DNA of 33,500 nucleotides from the NCBI GenBank assembly GCA_003096235.1, contig PIXT01000190.1, positions 1 to 33,500 on the forward strand, written 5' to 3'. Source of the stretch: Candidatus Bathyarchaeum sp. (GTDB taxonomy: Archaea; Thermoproteota; Bathyarchaeia; Bathyarchaeales; Bathyarchaeaceae). Position 1 is the stretch's first letter. Each line of letters begins with the position of its first letter. Position numbers and translations under genes: made by a program. The notes under the pieces are model-generated. The model made no database searches. It worked only from the letters and a program-made list of their open reading frames with translations, and was not told the DNA's origin. Of this stretch, positions 8,290 to 16,680 are shown piece after piece.

Positions 8290-10095
8290 TCATTTCCTTT
8301 TTCTTAGAGCCAAATAGGCTATTGAGCCTATGATGCAGGCTGCTGCAACTGCTGCGATGATTGCTACTTCAGTTGTGACTAGGGGCGCTTCTGTATCAGG
8401 TGTCTCTGTGTCTGGTGTTTGTGTGTCTGGTTCGATTGGTGTTGACGCTGAAGCTGCTGGTCCAACTTGAACCAAAGTTGTGCTGCTAGTTGATGATTCA
8501 TAGGAGTCGCTTCCGGCGTAGCAAGCGTGGAGATCGAAAACGCCTTCAGCTGACGGGCTCCAGGAAGTATAGAACAAACCATTAGTGTCTGTGGTAACGG
8601 TGGCAATTTTAGTAGTGCCAGCATACAAGTCTACTGAAGCATCAGAAACGGGAGCATCTAGACCTGCAGGAGACTTATCTAAGAGGGTACCGTGAATGAC
8701 AGTTTCAGTTACAAGATCCAAAGACGAAGCAGTAACAGACAACGAAATATCAGTTGGACCCGCACCAAAACAGTACACGTAGCCAGTAGCTCCATTATGT
8801 ATGTACCACTTGCCATCCGCGATTACTGTAGAGCCAACACAGGCACCGTATCCCTTTTTATAAGGACCAGCGTCCATTTCGACTTCCCATTTTAGCGTTC
8901 CTGTTTCCTCATCTAAGCATTGACCCCAGGCATAATATGTAGGTTCACCGCTATCGTTCACTGCAGCGCTTGCGGCAGTAATATAGACGTTGCCATCAGC
9001 AAGGGTGGGGTAAAAGTAAGACGCTGAGTTATTTTTTGGTGCAAATTGCCACACATCTGTTCCTGTCTTTAAGTCTAAGCAGTATAGCATTTTGGGGGAG
9101 CCGTCAAAGGTAGTGTCGTAAGTAAAGACCTTCTCATCATGAATTGCTACTGAGGATGGAAGTGAACCCTGTAGTGCATCCCACACTACTTCTCCTGTGG
9201 TCGCGTTAAGGCATAATAAACCTGTCCCTGCAGGTACAACGGCGTAGCCGTCTGATAGACTGATTTGCTCCACCATCATAAGGCCAGATTCTGGCATAGT
9301 ATGCTTCCACACTATTTCTCCACTGGTAGCATTAAAGCAGAATATCTCGCCAGTAAAGGCTCCACAGTAGAGCAGGTCACCATCCAGTGTAGGGCTGTGA
9401 AAACCTCCCCAGCCATATGATGATGGTTTTGTCAAAGTGTATGTCCATAAGGTCTTTACGTTTTCGAAGGGCTCAACCATATCTGCCCAACAACAATGAT
9501 CGTACTGATCTTTTAGGCAAAACATAGTGTCCCCAACTCCAACGTAAATTATGTCATTACCACAAACAAGGGGATAGTTCACACGGTAAACAGGATTTTC
9601 TGCTGTAGCTAAAACAAGGTCTCGGGGGAAATAGTACTTCCAGTTTAGAGCTCCAGTTGCGGCATCTAAACGAACAATACTGTAATCTTCCGCATCAGTG
9701 TAGATATGACCATCATTATAGACAACAGCTTCTGGACTTTTGGCTCGACCTACTTCGGTTTGCCATACAGTTTCTCCAGTCTCTGCATCAAAAGCAAAAA
9801 CTACTCCATCAAACACGCTTCTTGTGAAAACCATACCTTCAGCAACTGCAAAGACAAAAGGGGCATTTGCAGTGCCAGTTGTCGCTTTCCATAATAAGTG
9901 AGGCGCTTGTGGACCTGGACTTGGCGTATATGCGGTACCAGCTGGATCATATGCAACATTTGCCCATGGATACTGTGTTTCACCAAAGCCATGTGTCGTC
10001 TGAGCTTGAATTGGTAAAATCATAGAAACTGCAAGCATTGCCGTCAGCATTAGAGTCAGAGAAACTCCAAATGATTTTAAATTTTTTTGATTCAT
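8290..10095 (-). CDS. Exported PQQ-like beta-propeller protein with Ig-like domain and C-terminal anchor
   Basis: About 600 residues. An N-terminal signal sequence (hydrophobic run ending near PIQAQ) precedes PQQ-like propeller blades over about residues 60-440: AFDAETGETVWQ, LDAATGALNWK, CFNATSGEIVWK, CLNATTGEVVWD, CLDLKTGTDVWQ. Next come an Ig-like/carboxypeptidase-regulatory-like module at about 450-545 and a Thr/Pro/Asp-rich linker. A final hydrophobic helix with a basic KRK end would leave the protein outside the cell but anchored. PQQ-type propellers without dehydrogenase residues usually serve as binding scaffolds. The frame opens with GTG at 10104, but ATG at 10095 sits 5 nt after GGTGA and is preferred. 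As first gene before a permease and ATPase, it may be the substrate-binding or load-bearing part of that transporter. Confidence 0.85.
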   Translation of the reverse strand: MNQKNLKSFGVSLTLMLTAMLAVSMILPIQAQTTHGFGETQYPWANVAYDPAGTAYTPSPGPQAPHLLWKATTGTANAPFVFAVAEGMVFTRSVFDGVVFAFDAETGETVWQTEVGRAKSPEAVVYNDGHIYTDAEDYSIVRLDAATGALNWKYYFPRDLVLATAENPVYRVNYPLVCGNDIIYVGVGDTMFCLKDQYDHCCWADMVEPFENVKTLWTYTLTKPSSYGWGGFHSPTLDGDLLYCGAFTGEIFCFNATSGEIVWKHTMPESGLMMVEQISLSDGYAVVPAGTGLLCLNATTGEVVWDALQGSLPSSVAIHDEKVFTYDTTFDGSPKMLYCLDLKTGTDVWQFAPKNNSASYFYPTLADGNVYITAASAAVNDSGEPTYYAWGQCLDEETGTLKWEVEMDAGPYKKGYGACVGSTVIADGKWYIHNGATGYVYCFGAGPTDISLSVTASSLDLVTETVIHGTLLDKSPAGLDAPVSDASVDLYAGTTKIATVTTDTNGLFYTSWSPSAEGVFDLHACYAGSDSYESSTSSTTLVQVGPAASASTPIEPDTQTPDTETPDTEAPLVTTEVAIIAAVAAACIIGSIAYLALRKRK

Positions 10096-10165
10096 TTTGT
10101 TCACCAGTATTTTTTTATTTTTGATTTAATTCTAAACATTTAATACCTTGTATCGAGAAAACCAA

Positions 10166-10180
10166 CGTTCTAATCCTAAA
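10166..10180 (-). promoter_or_regulatory. Candidate operator upstream of the PQQ/ABC operon
   Basis: On the + strand CGTTCTAA (10166-10173) runs directly into TCCTAAA (10174-10180). Both words also occur upstream of the secreted-protein operon at 6190-6197 and 6234-6240. The site is about 72 nt before the ATG and about 25 nt upstream of a TATA-like ATTAAATG (around 10136-10143, minus strand). That position would suit an activator. Inferred from the shared sequence and geometry only. Confidence 0.4.
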
Positions 10181-10290
10181 AGTTAATTTTAGCTCATTTT
10201 TCTACAAAAAATGTGCATATTTCAGTAATTTATTGCACGGAAAGCGCGTATTGAATTTTATACTTTTTTAGAAAAACATTTGTAAATATG

Positions 10291-10319
10291 ATTGTTTCAA
10301 TTAATAAAAACGAAACAAT
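10291..10319. repeat. Inverted repeat, 8-bp arms with 13-nt loop
   Basis: ATTGTTTC at 10291-10298 is matched by GAAACAAT at 10312-10319. It lies about 80 nt after the stop of the Lrp-like gene and about 200 nt before the PQQ gene, in very AT-rich DNA. It may be a terminator hairpin for the Lrp-like gene or a regulator site. The rest of the 296-nt spacer shows no gene. Confidence 0.35.
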
Positions 10320-10400
10320 TAAAGAAAAAGCAAAAAACTAGGTATTCATAGTCAATTCGGATAAAGAGAGCTTTTTGTGGGCACCACTTCAAACGTTAGC

Positions 10401-10985
10401 CTAGGATTTTTGATTTGAACTATCCGTAAATTTGGGGTCTAGTCGTGTCAAAGAAAAGGGCAAATATGTATTTTCTTTCTTAACTAAATCTACTACGAAA
10501 AATTCTATGTTTTCGTAGAACTCGTGTGTGTCTGCTCTCAAAGTGCTGATGTAATTGGAAAAGTCAGTGTAGTCCTTATGCAAAGACATAAGTATATTTG
10601 TAGCTAGACCTTCGCCATCTGCAGCGAATAGTATAAAGGGGTGTTTTTTAAACCAGTCCATTTGTTTTTCACGCCAGTCTGTCTCTAAGGTCTTCAAAGT
10701 TAGGAATGTAAAAGCTAGGATGCTGTAGCCAATTTTTGTGAAGTCAGGTAAAACCGTGTACTCTCTAATGTAACCTTCGACTTCCAACTGTCTCCTTCTT
10801 CTAGTCACGGTGGACCTTGTGGTCCCAGTGATTTTGGACAACTCCTTATCACTTTTTCTGGCACCCTTAATCAAAGCGAGTAGAAGCTGCAATTTCTGCT
10901 TGTCTTTCCTCTCCAAAGAAATCGCCCAATCAATAACATCACTACATATTTTAAATTTTATTGCATACACGGATAATTCAAGCAA
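10401..10985 (-). CDS. Lrp/AsnC-like winged-helix transcriptional regulator
   Basis: The frame gives up to 194 residues. A helix-turn-helix lies at about residues 27-75 (LALIKGARKSDKELSKITG, then TRSTVTRRRRQLEVEGYI). It is followed by an alpha/beta region like the Lrp ligand or dimerisation domain (YSILAFTFLTLKT, FAADGEGLATNILMSLH). The C-terminal half is more divergent than classical Lrp. The TTG at 10985 has no clear Shine-Dalgarno site, so the true start may be further in, for example TTG at codon 24. It is divergent from the SRP RNA gene and lies upstream of the PQQ/ABC operon in the same direction, separated by 296 nt. It could control that operon or unrelated genes; the sequence does not decide. 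Confidence 0.7.
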   Translation of the reverse strand: MLELSVYAIKFKICSDVIDWAISLERKDKQKLQLLLALIKGARKSDKELSKITGTTRSTVTRRRRQLEVEGYIREYTVLPDFTKIGYSILAFTFLTLKTLETDWREKQMDWFKKHPFILFAADGEGLATNILMSLHKDYTDFSNYISTLRADTHEFYENIEFFVVDLVKKENTYLPFSLTRLDPKFTDSSNQKS

Positions 10986-11120
10986 TCACGATTGTTCACT
11001 GAAGGTGCTTGTTCCCGCTTTGCAGTCTTTTACAATATTCAATCAGAAAGTCATTAATCACGTAACTGCTTAACGTCACAATTCATTACAGAACATTTGA
11101 ACTTGGCTTTTGTGGCAAAC

Positions 11121-11128
11121 TTTTAATC
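11121..11128 (+). promoter_or_regulatory. TATA box of the SRP RNA gene
   Basis: TTTTAATC with a purine-rich GCAAAC just upstream (BRE position) lies about 27 nt before the predicted RNA 5' end at 11152, the canonical archaeal spacing. Confidence 0.6.
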
Positions 11129-11151
11129 CTTCTATGGCATCTGTTTTTGTT

Positions 11152-11463
11152 GGCGGGTCTAGGCGGGGGGCTAGGGGTCCCCTGAACCGTAAACCCTCTA
11201 CACGACGGGCTGAATGCTTTGGCGAGGCGTTAAAGATTGTCAGGCATCCTCGGTCCTCGAACCGTGACTATCCGTCCCTTTAGGCTGGCGGTCATGGAGC
11301 AGCATTCGTAGGAAAGCTGTTAACCGCGTCTATCAGGCGAATCTGGCCAGGCCCGGGAGGGAGCAACCTAAGCTTGGACGTTCAGCGCTTAGGGGACCGC
11401 GGATACGAGTTCAGAGATCGGGGAAACTGGCGAAAACTGGGCGTCGAACCAAGGCGACCCGCC
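11152..11463 (+). ncRNA. ffs: Signal recognition particle RNA (7S RNA)
   Basis: This GC-rich block in AT-rich surroundings begins with GGCGGGTC (11152-11159) and ends with its exact complement GACCCGCC (11456-11463), the closing helix 1 of archaeal SRP RNA. The strongly conserved helix-8 core is visible at 11345-11367: GGCCAGGCC, a GGGA tetraloop and GGAGCAACC. This is the binding site of SRP54. At about 312 nt the length suits archaeal 7S RNA with Alu and S domains. SRP RNA scaffolds SRP19 and SRP54 for targeting of membrane and secreted proteins. The srp19 gene lies about 3.2 kb downstream on the same strand. Ends are set from the terminal helix and the TATA spacing and may be off by a few bases. 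Confidence 0.93.
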
Positions 11464-11467
11464 ACTT

Positions 11468-11510
11468 CAGCATATTAGTCTCCGAATAGAGGTTCATTGT
11501 TGAAAAACAG
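11468..11510 (+). repeat. Diverged direct repeat, copy A (just after the SRP RNA)
   Basis: Begins CAGCATATTAG and contains AATAG and CATTGTTGAAAA in the same order and spacing as copy B at 13081-13122. A T-rich ATTTTTCT follows directly, so this copy may also hold the SRP RNA terminator. Confidence 0.5.
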
Positions 11511-11638
11511 ATTTTTCTAGGAAAACTGAACATAGTTGAAGCAATACGAAAATAACAAACAAACATCGTAGAGGAGCGTTAAGACCAGTTGCTTCTTGCT
11601 ACACAAGGATTTATCTTACGCACGCAAAGTGGATGAGG

Positions 11639-12922
11639 TTATTTCAAGTTGTTGAGTCTAGTTATTGCCAAGGGGACAAGCATTTCTTCTTCATTTAGTC
11701 CCCCGTGCTGACCAACAGGATTATACTTTATTTTCTCAAAATGTTCAAACCAGACTGTTTCGTTTCTGTATGGTAAAATCAGCAGATTTCCTGCTCGGTC
11801 AACAAACTTGCGTCCCAGCTTTCCGCGCCCAAATAAGCCATCATCTATTGCCTGTTTAGTTTCAACGATTTTTGCCTTGTCACCAATCTTTTTGAATAAC
11901 AAGTCTTGGGTCTGCGCAAGCTTATCTTCTTTAACATGCAAAAAAACGTCCCGTGCACTACCAGTAGGCAAAATACGTTTTCCACCCGCACCACGCTGCA
12001 GATTAGCTAATACATCAGAAAAGCTGTTCAGATAAGTTGTGTTTTTGGGAACAATAGTTACGCCCCCATGATCAGAAGTCGTTAAAACTAATGTTTCCTT
12101 TGCAGTTTTGGAGTCGATTTTTTCGACTAACTCTTTATTTAGCAGATAGGAGATGGCGGATAACTCTGCGCCGTATTCATAGCTGCTTGGTCCGTATTCA
12201 TGAGATATTGTGTCCAGATTGCTCAGATGCACAAAGAAGTAGGCGGGTCCAGTTTCTTGTTCCAATTTTTTCTTTAAAGTAACAATCAAATCGGACGACT
12301 TCAAAGACGGAATGAACGTGCTATCTTCAAAGAGCAGCTTTGAGTAATGGCTATACGCATATGAAGCGTAAATGTGCGTGAACGATTTGATTCCTGCCTC
12401 TTTTAGGGTATTTTGAATAGTGGTGATTCCGTTGAACAAAATATCTGGGCTAAACCCACTATCTAAAAGCTCATTTCGGCGGTTAGACCCTAACGGCTCA
12501 AAACGTAGGGTGTTGACTATTCTGTCGACCTCTTTAAGGTAAAGGTAATACTCAAAAAGCCCATGCTCTTGAGGAGTTAAACCCGTGTTTAAGGTTGTAA
12601 GCGCATTAGTTGTCTGTGAAGGAAAAATGCTGGTTAACGGAAAAACTTCACTTTTTTCAGCAAGCTTAGCCAAAAACGTGTTCTCTTTATTATAGCGCAA
12701 AAATTGGTTATACCCAAACCCATCCAAAACAAAAAGAACAACTTTGTTAACTCCATCAGCTTCAGCGCCCAAGTCAATTGGAAGCTTTGACAGTTTACTG
12801 CTAACACCAAACAAATCCAATATTGTGCCTGGAATGTTTGAAATACAGTTCTCCTCGTAGCAGGGATAAAGAAAATCGCCGTCATCATGGGTTCTAATTG
12901 AATCACTGAGCGGATGTATCAT
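11639..12922 (-). CDS. Alkaline phosphatase superfamily enzyme (type I phosphodiesterase/nucleotide pyrophosphatase-like)
   Basis: The enzyme should hydrolyse phosphomono- or diesters with two metal ions. Recognisable features in order: VLFVLDGFGYNQF with the first metal Asp; the nucleophile region FPSQTTNALTTLNTGLTPQEHG; NLDTISHEYGPSSYEYG with metal Asp and His; TTSDHGG; and GQHGGLNEEEM near the C-terminus with the last metal His. There is no signal peptide, so it is probably cytoplasmic. The frame opens at TTG 12955 (438 aa). A TATA box at 12962-12970 predicts transcription from about 12940, inside that extension, so ATG 12922 (427 aa) is preferred. The N-terminus then starts MIHPLSDSIRTHDDG. 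The substrate cannot be told from sequence. It is a single-gene unit. Confidence 0.85.
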   Translation of the reverse strand: MIHPLSDSIRTHDDGDFLYPCYEENCISNIPGTILDLFGVSSKLSKLPIDLGAEADGVNKVVLFVLDGFGYNQFLRYNKENTFLAKLAEKSEVFPLTSIFPSQTTNALTTLNTGLTPQEHGLFEYYLYLKEVDRIVNTLRFEPLGSNRRNELLDSGFSPDILFNGITTIQNTLKEAGIKSFTHIYASYAYSHYSKLLFEDSTFIPSLKSSDLIVTLKKKLEQETGPAYFFVHLSNLDTISHEYGPSSYEYGAELSAISYLLNKELVEKIDSKTAKETLVLTTSDHGGVTIVPKNTTYLNSFSDVLANLQRGAGGKRILPTGSARDVFLHVKEDKLAQTQDLLFKKIGDKAKIVETKQAIDDGLFGRGKLGRKFVDRAGNLLILPYRNETVWFEHFEKIKYNPVGQHGGLNEEEMLVPLAITRLNNLK

Positions 12923-12961
12923 ACGAATCACGGGGTATGAAAAACTGAATGGCAAACTGTA

Positions 12962-12970
12962 CTATAAAAT
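12962..12970 (-). promoter_or_regulatory. TATA box of the phosphatase-like gene
   Basis: The minus strand reads ATTTTATAG here. A start 26-27 nt downstream falls near 12940, about 18 nt before ATG 12922. This argues against the TTG at 12955. Confidence 0.5.
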
Positions 12971-13080
12971 TCCTTTCCTAAAGTAACCCTGCAGACGCCT
13001 GTTTTATTCTTTTTATCAAGCAATAAAAATGCAAAAAGATTGGACAACCATGGCTACGCTTCAACACCATTTCAAACAAT

Positions 13081-13122
13081 CAGCATATTAGGAGTCTAAT
13101 AGCAGAACATTGTTGAAAACAG
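13081..13122 (+). repeat. Diverged direct repeat, copy B
   Basis: Shares CAGCATATTAG, AATAG, CATTGTTGAAAA and CAG with copy A at 11468-11510. The two 5-6 nt stretches between the shared blocks have equal length but different sequence. It lies in the 257-nt spacer between the 3' end of tfb and the phosphatase gene, where no gene is seen. Confidence 0.5.
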
Positions 13123-13179
13123 TACTTTTCCTGTTTCTCTAAGCATAACAACTACAGAAAAGAAAAACAGAGGAAAAAA

Positions 13180-14115
13180 TTAGAGATAAATAACGAACTG
13201 GAGCCGTTCAACCAACTCTTTATAGCGGTTCCTTATGGTTACTTCCGTCACCTGAGCAATCTCTGCAATCTCTCTTTGGGTTTTTCGTTCTCCAGTCAAA
13301 ACCGATGCAATGTAACTGGCTGCAGCAGCTATACCTGTTGGACCCCTTCCCGACGTGAGCTTCAGTTCCTTTGCGGCAGCAAGAATCTTGTGAGCAATCT
13401 CCTCAACCTTTCCCTGCATGGTCAACTGGTTCGAAAACTTTGTAATATACTGGCTAGGCTTTAGTGGCGGAATGAAATAATTAAGTTCCTTTATCAGAAA
13501 ACGGTAGCTCCGTCCAACCTCTTTCTTGTTCACCGTAGACGCCTGTGCAATCTCATCAAGTGTTCGGGCAACTCCACACTGCCTACAAGCCACATAAATC
13601 GCCGCAGCAGTTACACCCTGAATTGACCGTCCCCTGATGAGGCGCTCCTTAACCGCTTTCCTGTAGATAACAGAAGCAGTTTCAAGAATATTCTTGGGCA
13701 AATTAAGATTGTTAGCTATCTTTGATATCTCAGAAAGAGCAAAAGCAAGATTCCTCTCCGTAGCGTCAGAAACCCTAATGCGCCGTTGCCATTTTCGTAA
13801 CCTGTAAATCTGAGCTTTCTGACCCGGAGCGAGCCTCTTGCCGTAAACGTCTCTGTCGTGCCAATCAATCATGGTTGATAGGCCTTTATCATGAATCGTA
13901 AATGTAAGCGGAGCCCCTGCTCTGGCGCGTTTAGCACGTTGCTCATCATCAAAAGCACGCCACTCTGGTCCTTGGTCTGCGAGTTTAGCAGCGACGACGA
14001 AGCCACAGCCCATGCAGACTATCTCAGCACATTCATAGTCTCTCATGAGGCGATTGCTTCCACATTCTGGGCACCTTCGAATCCTCGGAGGTTGTGGGAG
14101 TTTTTCTTCTGTCAT
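13180..14115 (-). CDS. tfb: Transcription initiation factor B (TFB)
   Basis: TFB binds the TATA/TBP complex and the BRE and recruits RNA polymerase. The 311-residue product has an N-terminal zinc ribbon with C15, C18, C34 and C37, then the B-finger/linker ([19 protein letters not shown]). Two cyclin-fold repeats follow at about 115-200 and 210-300 ([15 protein letters not shown] and [19 protein letters not shown]). Length and layout are fully typical. The ATG at 14115 overlaps the stop of gar1 in an ATGA, so both come from one transcript, a pairing common in archaea. Confidence 0.97.
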   Translation of the reverse strand: MTEEKLPQPPRIRRCPECGSNRLMRDYECAEIVCMGCGFVVAAKLADQGPEWRAFDDEQRAKRARAGAPLTFTIHDKGLSTMIDWHDRDVYGKRLAPGQKAQIYRLRKWQRRIRVSDATERNLAFALSEISKIANNLNLPKNILETASVIYRKAVKERLIRGRSIQGVTAAAIYVACRQCGVARTLDEIAQASTVNKKEVGRSYRFLIKELNYFIPPLKPSQYITKFSNQLTMQGKVEEIAHKILAAAKELKLTSGRGPTGIAAAASYIASVLTGERKTQREIAEIAQVTEVTIRNRYKELVERLQFVIYL

Positions 14116-14387
14116 CTTTTCTTCCTCTTCATTCTTCCGTCTTTAGAGGGGACGGTGTACAAAATACTGTTAACAAGTTGCTCTGGACTTTTGATGTGGG
14201 GTTTCACAGCCACGTATGGAGCGGCTGTTGGACCGAAGACGTCAAAAACTGTTCCTACGGGTTTGAGTTTTTCGTTGGCTACGTTGTCGCCTATGCGGGG
14301 GATATTTTCGGCTTTAAGAATCATGTTTTTTGTCTTGCTTACGTGAAGGACGTAACCGATTCTATGCAAAATCCCTTTTCCCCTCAC
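14112..14387 (-). CDS. gar1: H/ACA ribonucleoprotein subunit Gar1
   Basis: Gar1 is the small beta-barrel subunit of the H/ACA guide RNP that makes pseudouridine in rRNA together with Cbf5, Nop10 and L7Ae. The 91-residue protein has the typical core [14 protein letters not shown], then [18 protein letters not shown] and [15 protein letters not shown], with a basic C-terminal tail. The start is GTG at 14387. A TATA element at 14411-14422 predicts transcription from about 14390, so the message should be leaderless or nearly so, in keeping with the absence of a Shine-Dalgarno site. Confidence 0.9.
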   Translation of the reverse strand: MRGKGILHRIGYVLHVSKTKNMILKAENIPRIGDNVANEKLKPVGTVFDVFGPTAAPYVAVKPHIKSPEQLVNSILYTVPSKDGRMKRKKR

Positions 14388-14410
14388 AAAACCTATGATT
14401 CACACGGACC

Positions 14411-14422
14411 GCTTTATTTAAA
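14411..14422 (-). promoter_or_regulatory. TATA box of the gar1-tfb operon
   Basis: TTTAAATAAAGC on the minus strand, centred about 27 nt before the expected start near 14390, next to the GTG at 14387. Confidence 0.5.
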
Positions 14423-14672
14423 CGTTTCTGAGTGTTTCTCCAGTTTATTGCATTGTTTCTCTTTTTTGAAATTTTTTGTGCCAAATAATGAAATTTTAAA
14501 CCAAATTTGTTATCATGAAATGTTGATTTAGATACATTTTAGGCGAAAAAGCCCCCTTGTTTCTCTGGATTCTTTTATCCATTATACTTATTTTGTCCCA
14601 AAAACCCAGTAAACACCAAACAACCACCGCAACTAATAAAACGCTCTAAATCGTTTAGCAAATCAGATCGAA

Positions 14673-14957
14673 ATGCGCAAACAAAACAAAATTTTTCTTT
14701 GGTCCCTTTACTTTGACGCAAACAAAACCAGAACCAATGGACGCAGGGTTCCAAAAAACCTAGCCGTATCCTCACCAAAACTGGAAGAACTTCAAAGAGC
14801 CGCAAAACGATTGGGTCTGCAACCTGAAGTTGTGTCTGACGCTGCACACCCAAGCTGTCCATGGCGAAAAACTGGGCTGCTTGTTGTTCCAAAAAGTGAA
14901 CCAAAAAGTAAAATATTAAAGAAGATGGGAAAAGAGCTTTCTGATCTGCGCAGATAA
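14673..14957 (+). CDS. srp19: Signal recognition particle protein SRP19
   Basis: SRP19 binds helices 6 and 8 of SRP RNA and prepares the site for SRP54. The 94-residue product begins with the typical LWSLYFDANKTRTNGRRVPK segment. It continues with LEELQRAAKRLGLQPEVV and WRKTGLLVVPK, ending in a basic tail, at the usual archaeal length. The start is ATG at 14673. It converges on rps8e with a 7-nt gap, so both genes end almost together. The RNA it binds is encoded about 3.2 kb upstream on the same strand. Confidence 0.92.
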   Translation: MRKQNKIFLWSLYFDANKTRTNGRRVPKNLAVSSPKLEELQRAAKRLGLQPEVVSDAAHPSCPWRKTGLLVVPKSEPKSKILKKMGKELSDLRR

Positions 14958-14964
14958 AGCTTTG

Positions 14965-15357
14965 TTAATCGCCCTTTTTGGATACTAGAATCGCGTTTAC
15001 TATGCCGTCTTGTCCAGGTCTGGAGGTTACGCGTGCTGTTCCCAGTGATGTTGCGATCATTGTTCCTTTTGTGATTACGCCTCGTCTGTCATAGTCCACG
15101 TTTGCTGGGTTCTTTATTACTCGCAGTATCTCTACTTTTGACGTTTTCCCAGAATTGTCGGAGATATTTACTTGGTTCACTGATAACAGTCGAACCTTTT
15201 CATTGCCCCCGTGCTTACGAATGGCTTTGCTCTTGTTTTTTCCAAGTGCAGTTTCCGCTGGGAAAAAGCCTTTTTCAAATCTTCTTTTCTTTCGGTTGGC
15301 TATTTTCCTTCCGCCCGAATCTTTGCGCTTATGTTGATCTCCGTGCCATACTGACAA
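14965..15357 (-). CDS. rps8e: 30S ribosomal protein S8e
   Basis: S8e is a small-subunit protein of archaea and eukaryotes. The 130-residue product shows WHGDQHKRKDSGGRKI, a basic RNA-binding stretch (NRKKRRFEKGFFPAET), KHGGNEKVRLL, NPANVDYDRRGVITKGTMI and the signature TSRPGQDGIVNAILV. The start is TTG at 15357, with GAGATGAT upstream acting as a Shine-Dalgarno site. A TATA-like CTTATAT around 15400-15407 suggests its own promoter, although scpB ends only 56 nt upstream. Confidence 0.95.
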   Translation of the reverse strand: MSVWHGDQHKRKDSGGRKIANRKKRRFEKGFFPAETALGKNKSKAIRKHGGNEKVRLLSVNQVNISDNSGKTSKVEILRVIKNPANVDYDRRGVITKGTMIATSLGTARVTSRPGQDGIVNAILVSKKGD

Positions 15358-15413
15358 GCTTAATCATCTCGTAGGTCTGCTGAGACTAGCAAAACTTGAC
15401 ATATAAGCTTATC

Positions 15414-16016
15414 TTAAATCTGTTTTTCTGGCTTCGTTTTTTCTTCTACTTTAGGCTTTTCTACTTCATGAAATATCGTTTTTAGTTGACGCTTCATGGC
15501 ACGAAGGTCATGACTTAAACCAAAAAAGTCAGCAAAAAACTGTGTTGTCTTTATCACCCTTTTTTTCCCCACCCCTTCACGGATGATCAACTCCATGTCC
15601 TCTAGCTGTTTAAGGTGCCCATAAGAGTGGTGCCCTCTAACATCGATGACTTGGGTCTGAATGATTGGCTGCCTAAACGCAATATACGATAATGTTTTTA
15701 GTGGACCCGCAGACAGGAGCGGTCTTGTGGCTAACTTTCTGACTTTACCTGTGTAATCTGCTTTGAGTTGCATAACAAACCGTTCCCCTTCTAGTTCAAG
15801 AATCTCAAGGGCAGTTTCGCGGTTCTTGTAATTCTCCACTAAAGTTGTTGCAAGTTTTCGCGCCTTTTTTTTCGAACGCGTTCCCGCTACGCTTGCTAAT
15901 GTCCTCAAGTCAAGGGGGCGCCCTGCAACATAGAGTCCAGCTTCAACTAAAGCTAGTTGATGAGCAAATTTTTCTTTTTTAAGCGCTTCAGATTGTGTCT
16001 GTTCGTTTTCCGTCAA
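15414..16016 (-). CDS. scpB: Segregation and condensation protein B (ScpB)
   Basis: ScpB is the winged-helix (kite) subunit that dimerises and binds the ScpA kleisin in the SMC complex. The 200-residue protein has two winged-helix domains, at about 18-95 (ALVEAGLYVAGRPLDLRTLA) and 100-175 (KTLSYIAFRQPIIQTQVIDVRG). A charged tail follows. The TTG start at 16016 lies 29 nt inside scpA, with GGAG 9 nt before it, so translation is coupled. Third gene of the smc-scpA-scpB operon. Confidence 0.92.
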   Translation of the reverse strand: MTENEQTQSEALKKEKFAHQLALVEAGLYVAGRPLDLRTLASVAGTRSKKKARKLATTLVENYKNRETALEILELEGERFVMQLKADYTGKVRKLATRPLLSAGPLKTLSYIAFRQPIIQTQVIDVRGHHSYGHLKQLEDMELIIREGVGKKRVIKTTQFFADFFGLSHDLRAMKRQLKTIFHEVEKPKVEEKTKPEKQI

Positions 16017-16680
16017 AGACAGGGTCTCCTATAACCGTTATGTAAAGTTCTTCCATTTCTTCCTCTTGCCATAACCCTATCTTTCCTCTTTGTGCAAGAA
16101 AGAGAAGAATTATGAATGTTTTAACTGCTTCAATCTTTTCTAATCCTGCAACAAGTTTGGAGAACGATAACAACTCTCCGGTGCCTACAAGCTGACAAAG
16201 TTGTTCGTAAAGGCTTTTCATGTGGTCTTCGATTTGCATCAAATACATGTCAACGGGTGGAAGTATTTCTGGGGTTGGCAAGATTGGTTCTTCTATTTTT
16301 GGAGGACGTATTCTCTCGCCTTTTAGCACTTCATCTAGTACATTTAGCAGGTTGTCTATGGTTGTTGAGGATAGCTCGTAGCGAAGAGGCAAAAACATGG
16401 GCGGAGGAATAAAATCTGATATCGTTTTAGGTGGCGGCGGGGGATCCTCCAGTTTTAGTAACAGTTTGGTTTTTCTGAGGTATATTGTGCTGGATGAATC
16501 TAGTGCCATGCCTGAAGCTCTGAAATCTACTTCTCCTTGGTGCTCCATCTCCTCCAAAAACATGTTTAACAAGTAGGAGATGTTGACTTCCCACGGCAGT
16601 ACCTTCTCTAGCCTATGAATCTCAAAGAGTATACTCAATGGAGGCTGGAAATAGAACGGTTTTTTCATGACTTGGGGCAT
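15988..16680 (-). CDS. scpA: Segregation and condensation protein A (ScpA, kleisin)
   Basis: ScpA is the kleisin that closes the SMC ring, with its N-terminus binding one SMC neck and its C-terminus the other head. The 230-residue protein keeps the family start (QPPLSILFEIHRLEKVLPWEVNISYLL in two pieces). It has a Pro-rich middle (about 80-150) that would bind ScpB, and a C-terminal winged helix (FSKLVAGLEKIEAVKTFIIL, then LWQEEEMEELYI). The ATG overlaps the smc stop by one base (TGATG), a sign of tight coupling. The N-terminal motif is more divergent than bacterial F-x-GPLDLLL. Confidence 0.9.
   Translation of the reverse strand: MPQVMKKPFYFQPPLSILFEIHRLEKVLPWEVNISYLLNMFLEEMEHQGEVDFRASGMALDSSSTIYLRKTKLLLKLEDPPPPPKTISDFIPPPMFLPLRYELSSTTIDNLLNVLDEVLKGERIRPPKIEEPILPTPEILPPVDMYLMQIEDHMKSLYEQLCQLVGTGELLSFSKLVAGLEKIEAVKTFIILLFLAQRGKIGLWQEEEMEELYITVIGDPVFDGKRTDTI

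Noticed and set aside
13891..14531. Two overlapping + strand frames of about 150 aa opposite gar1 and tfb
   Set aside because: Antisense to two clearly conserved genes and without recognisable features.
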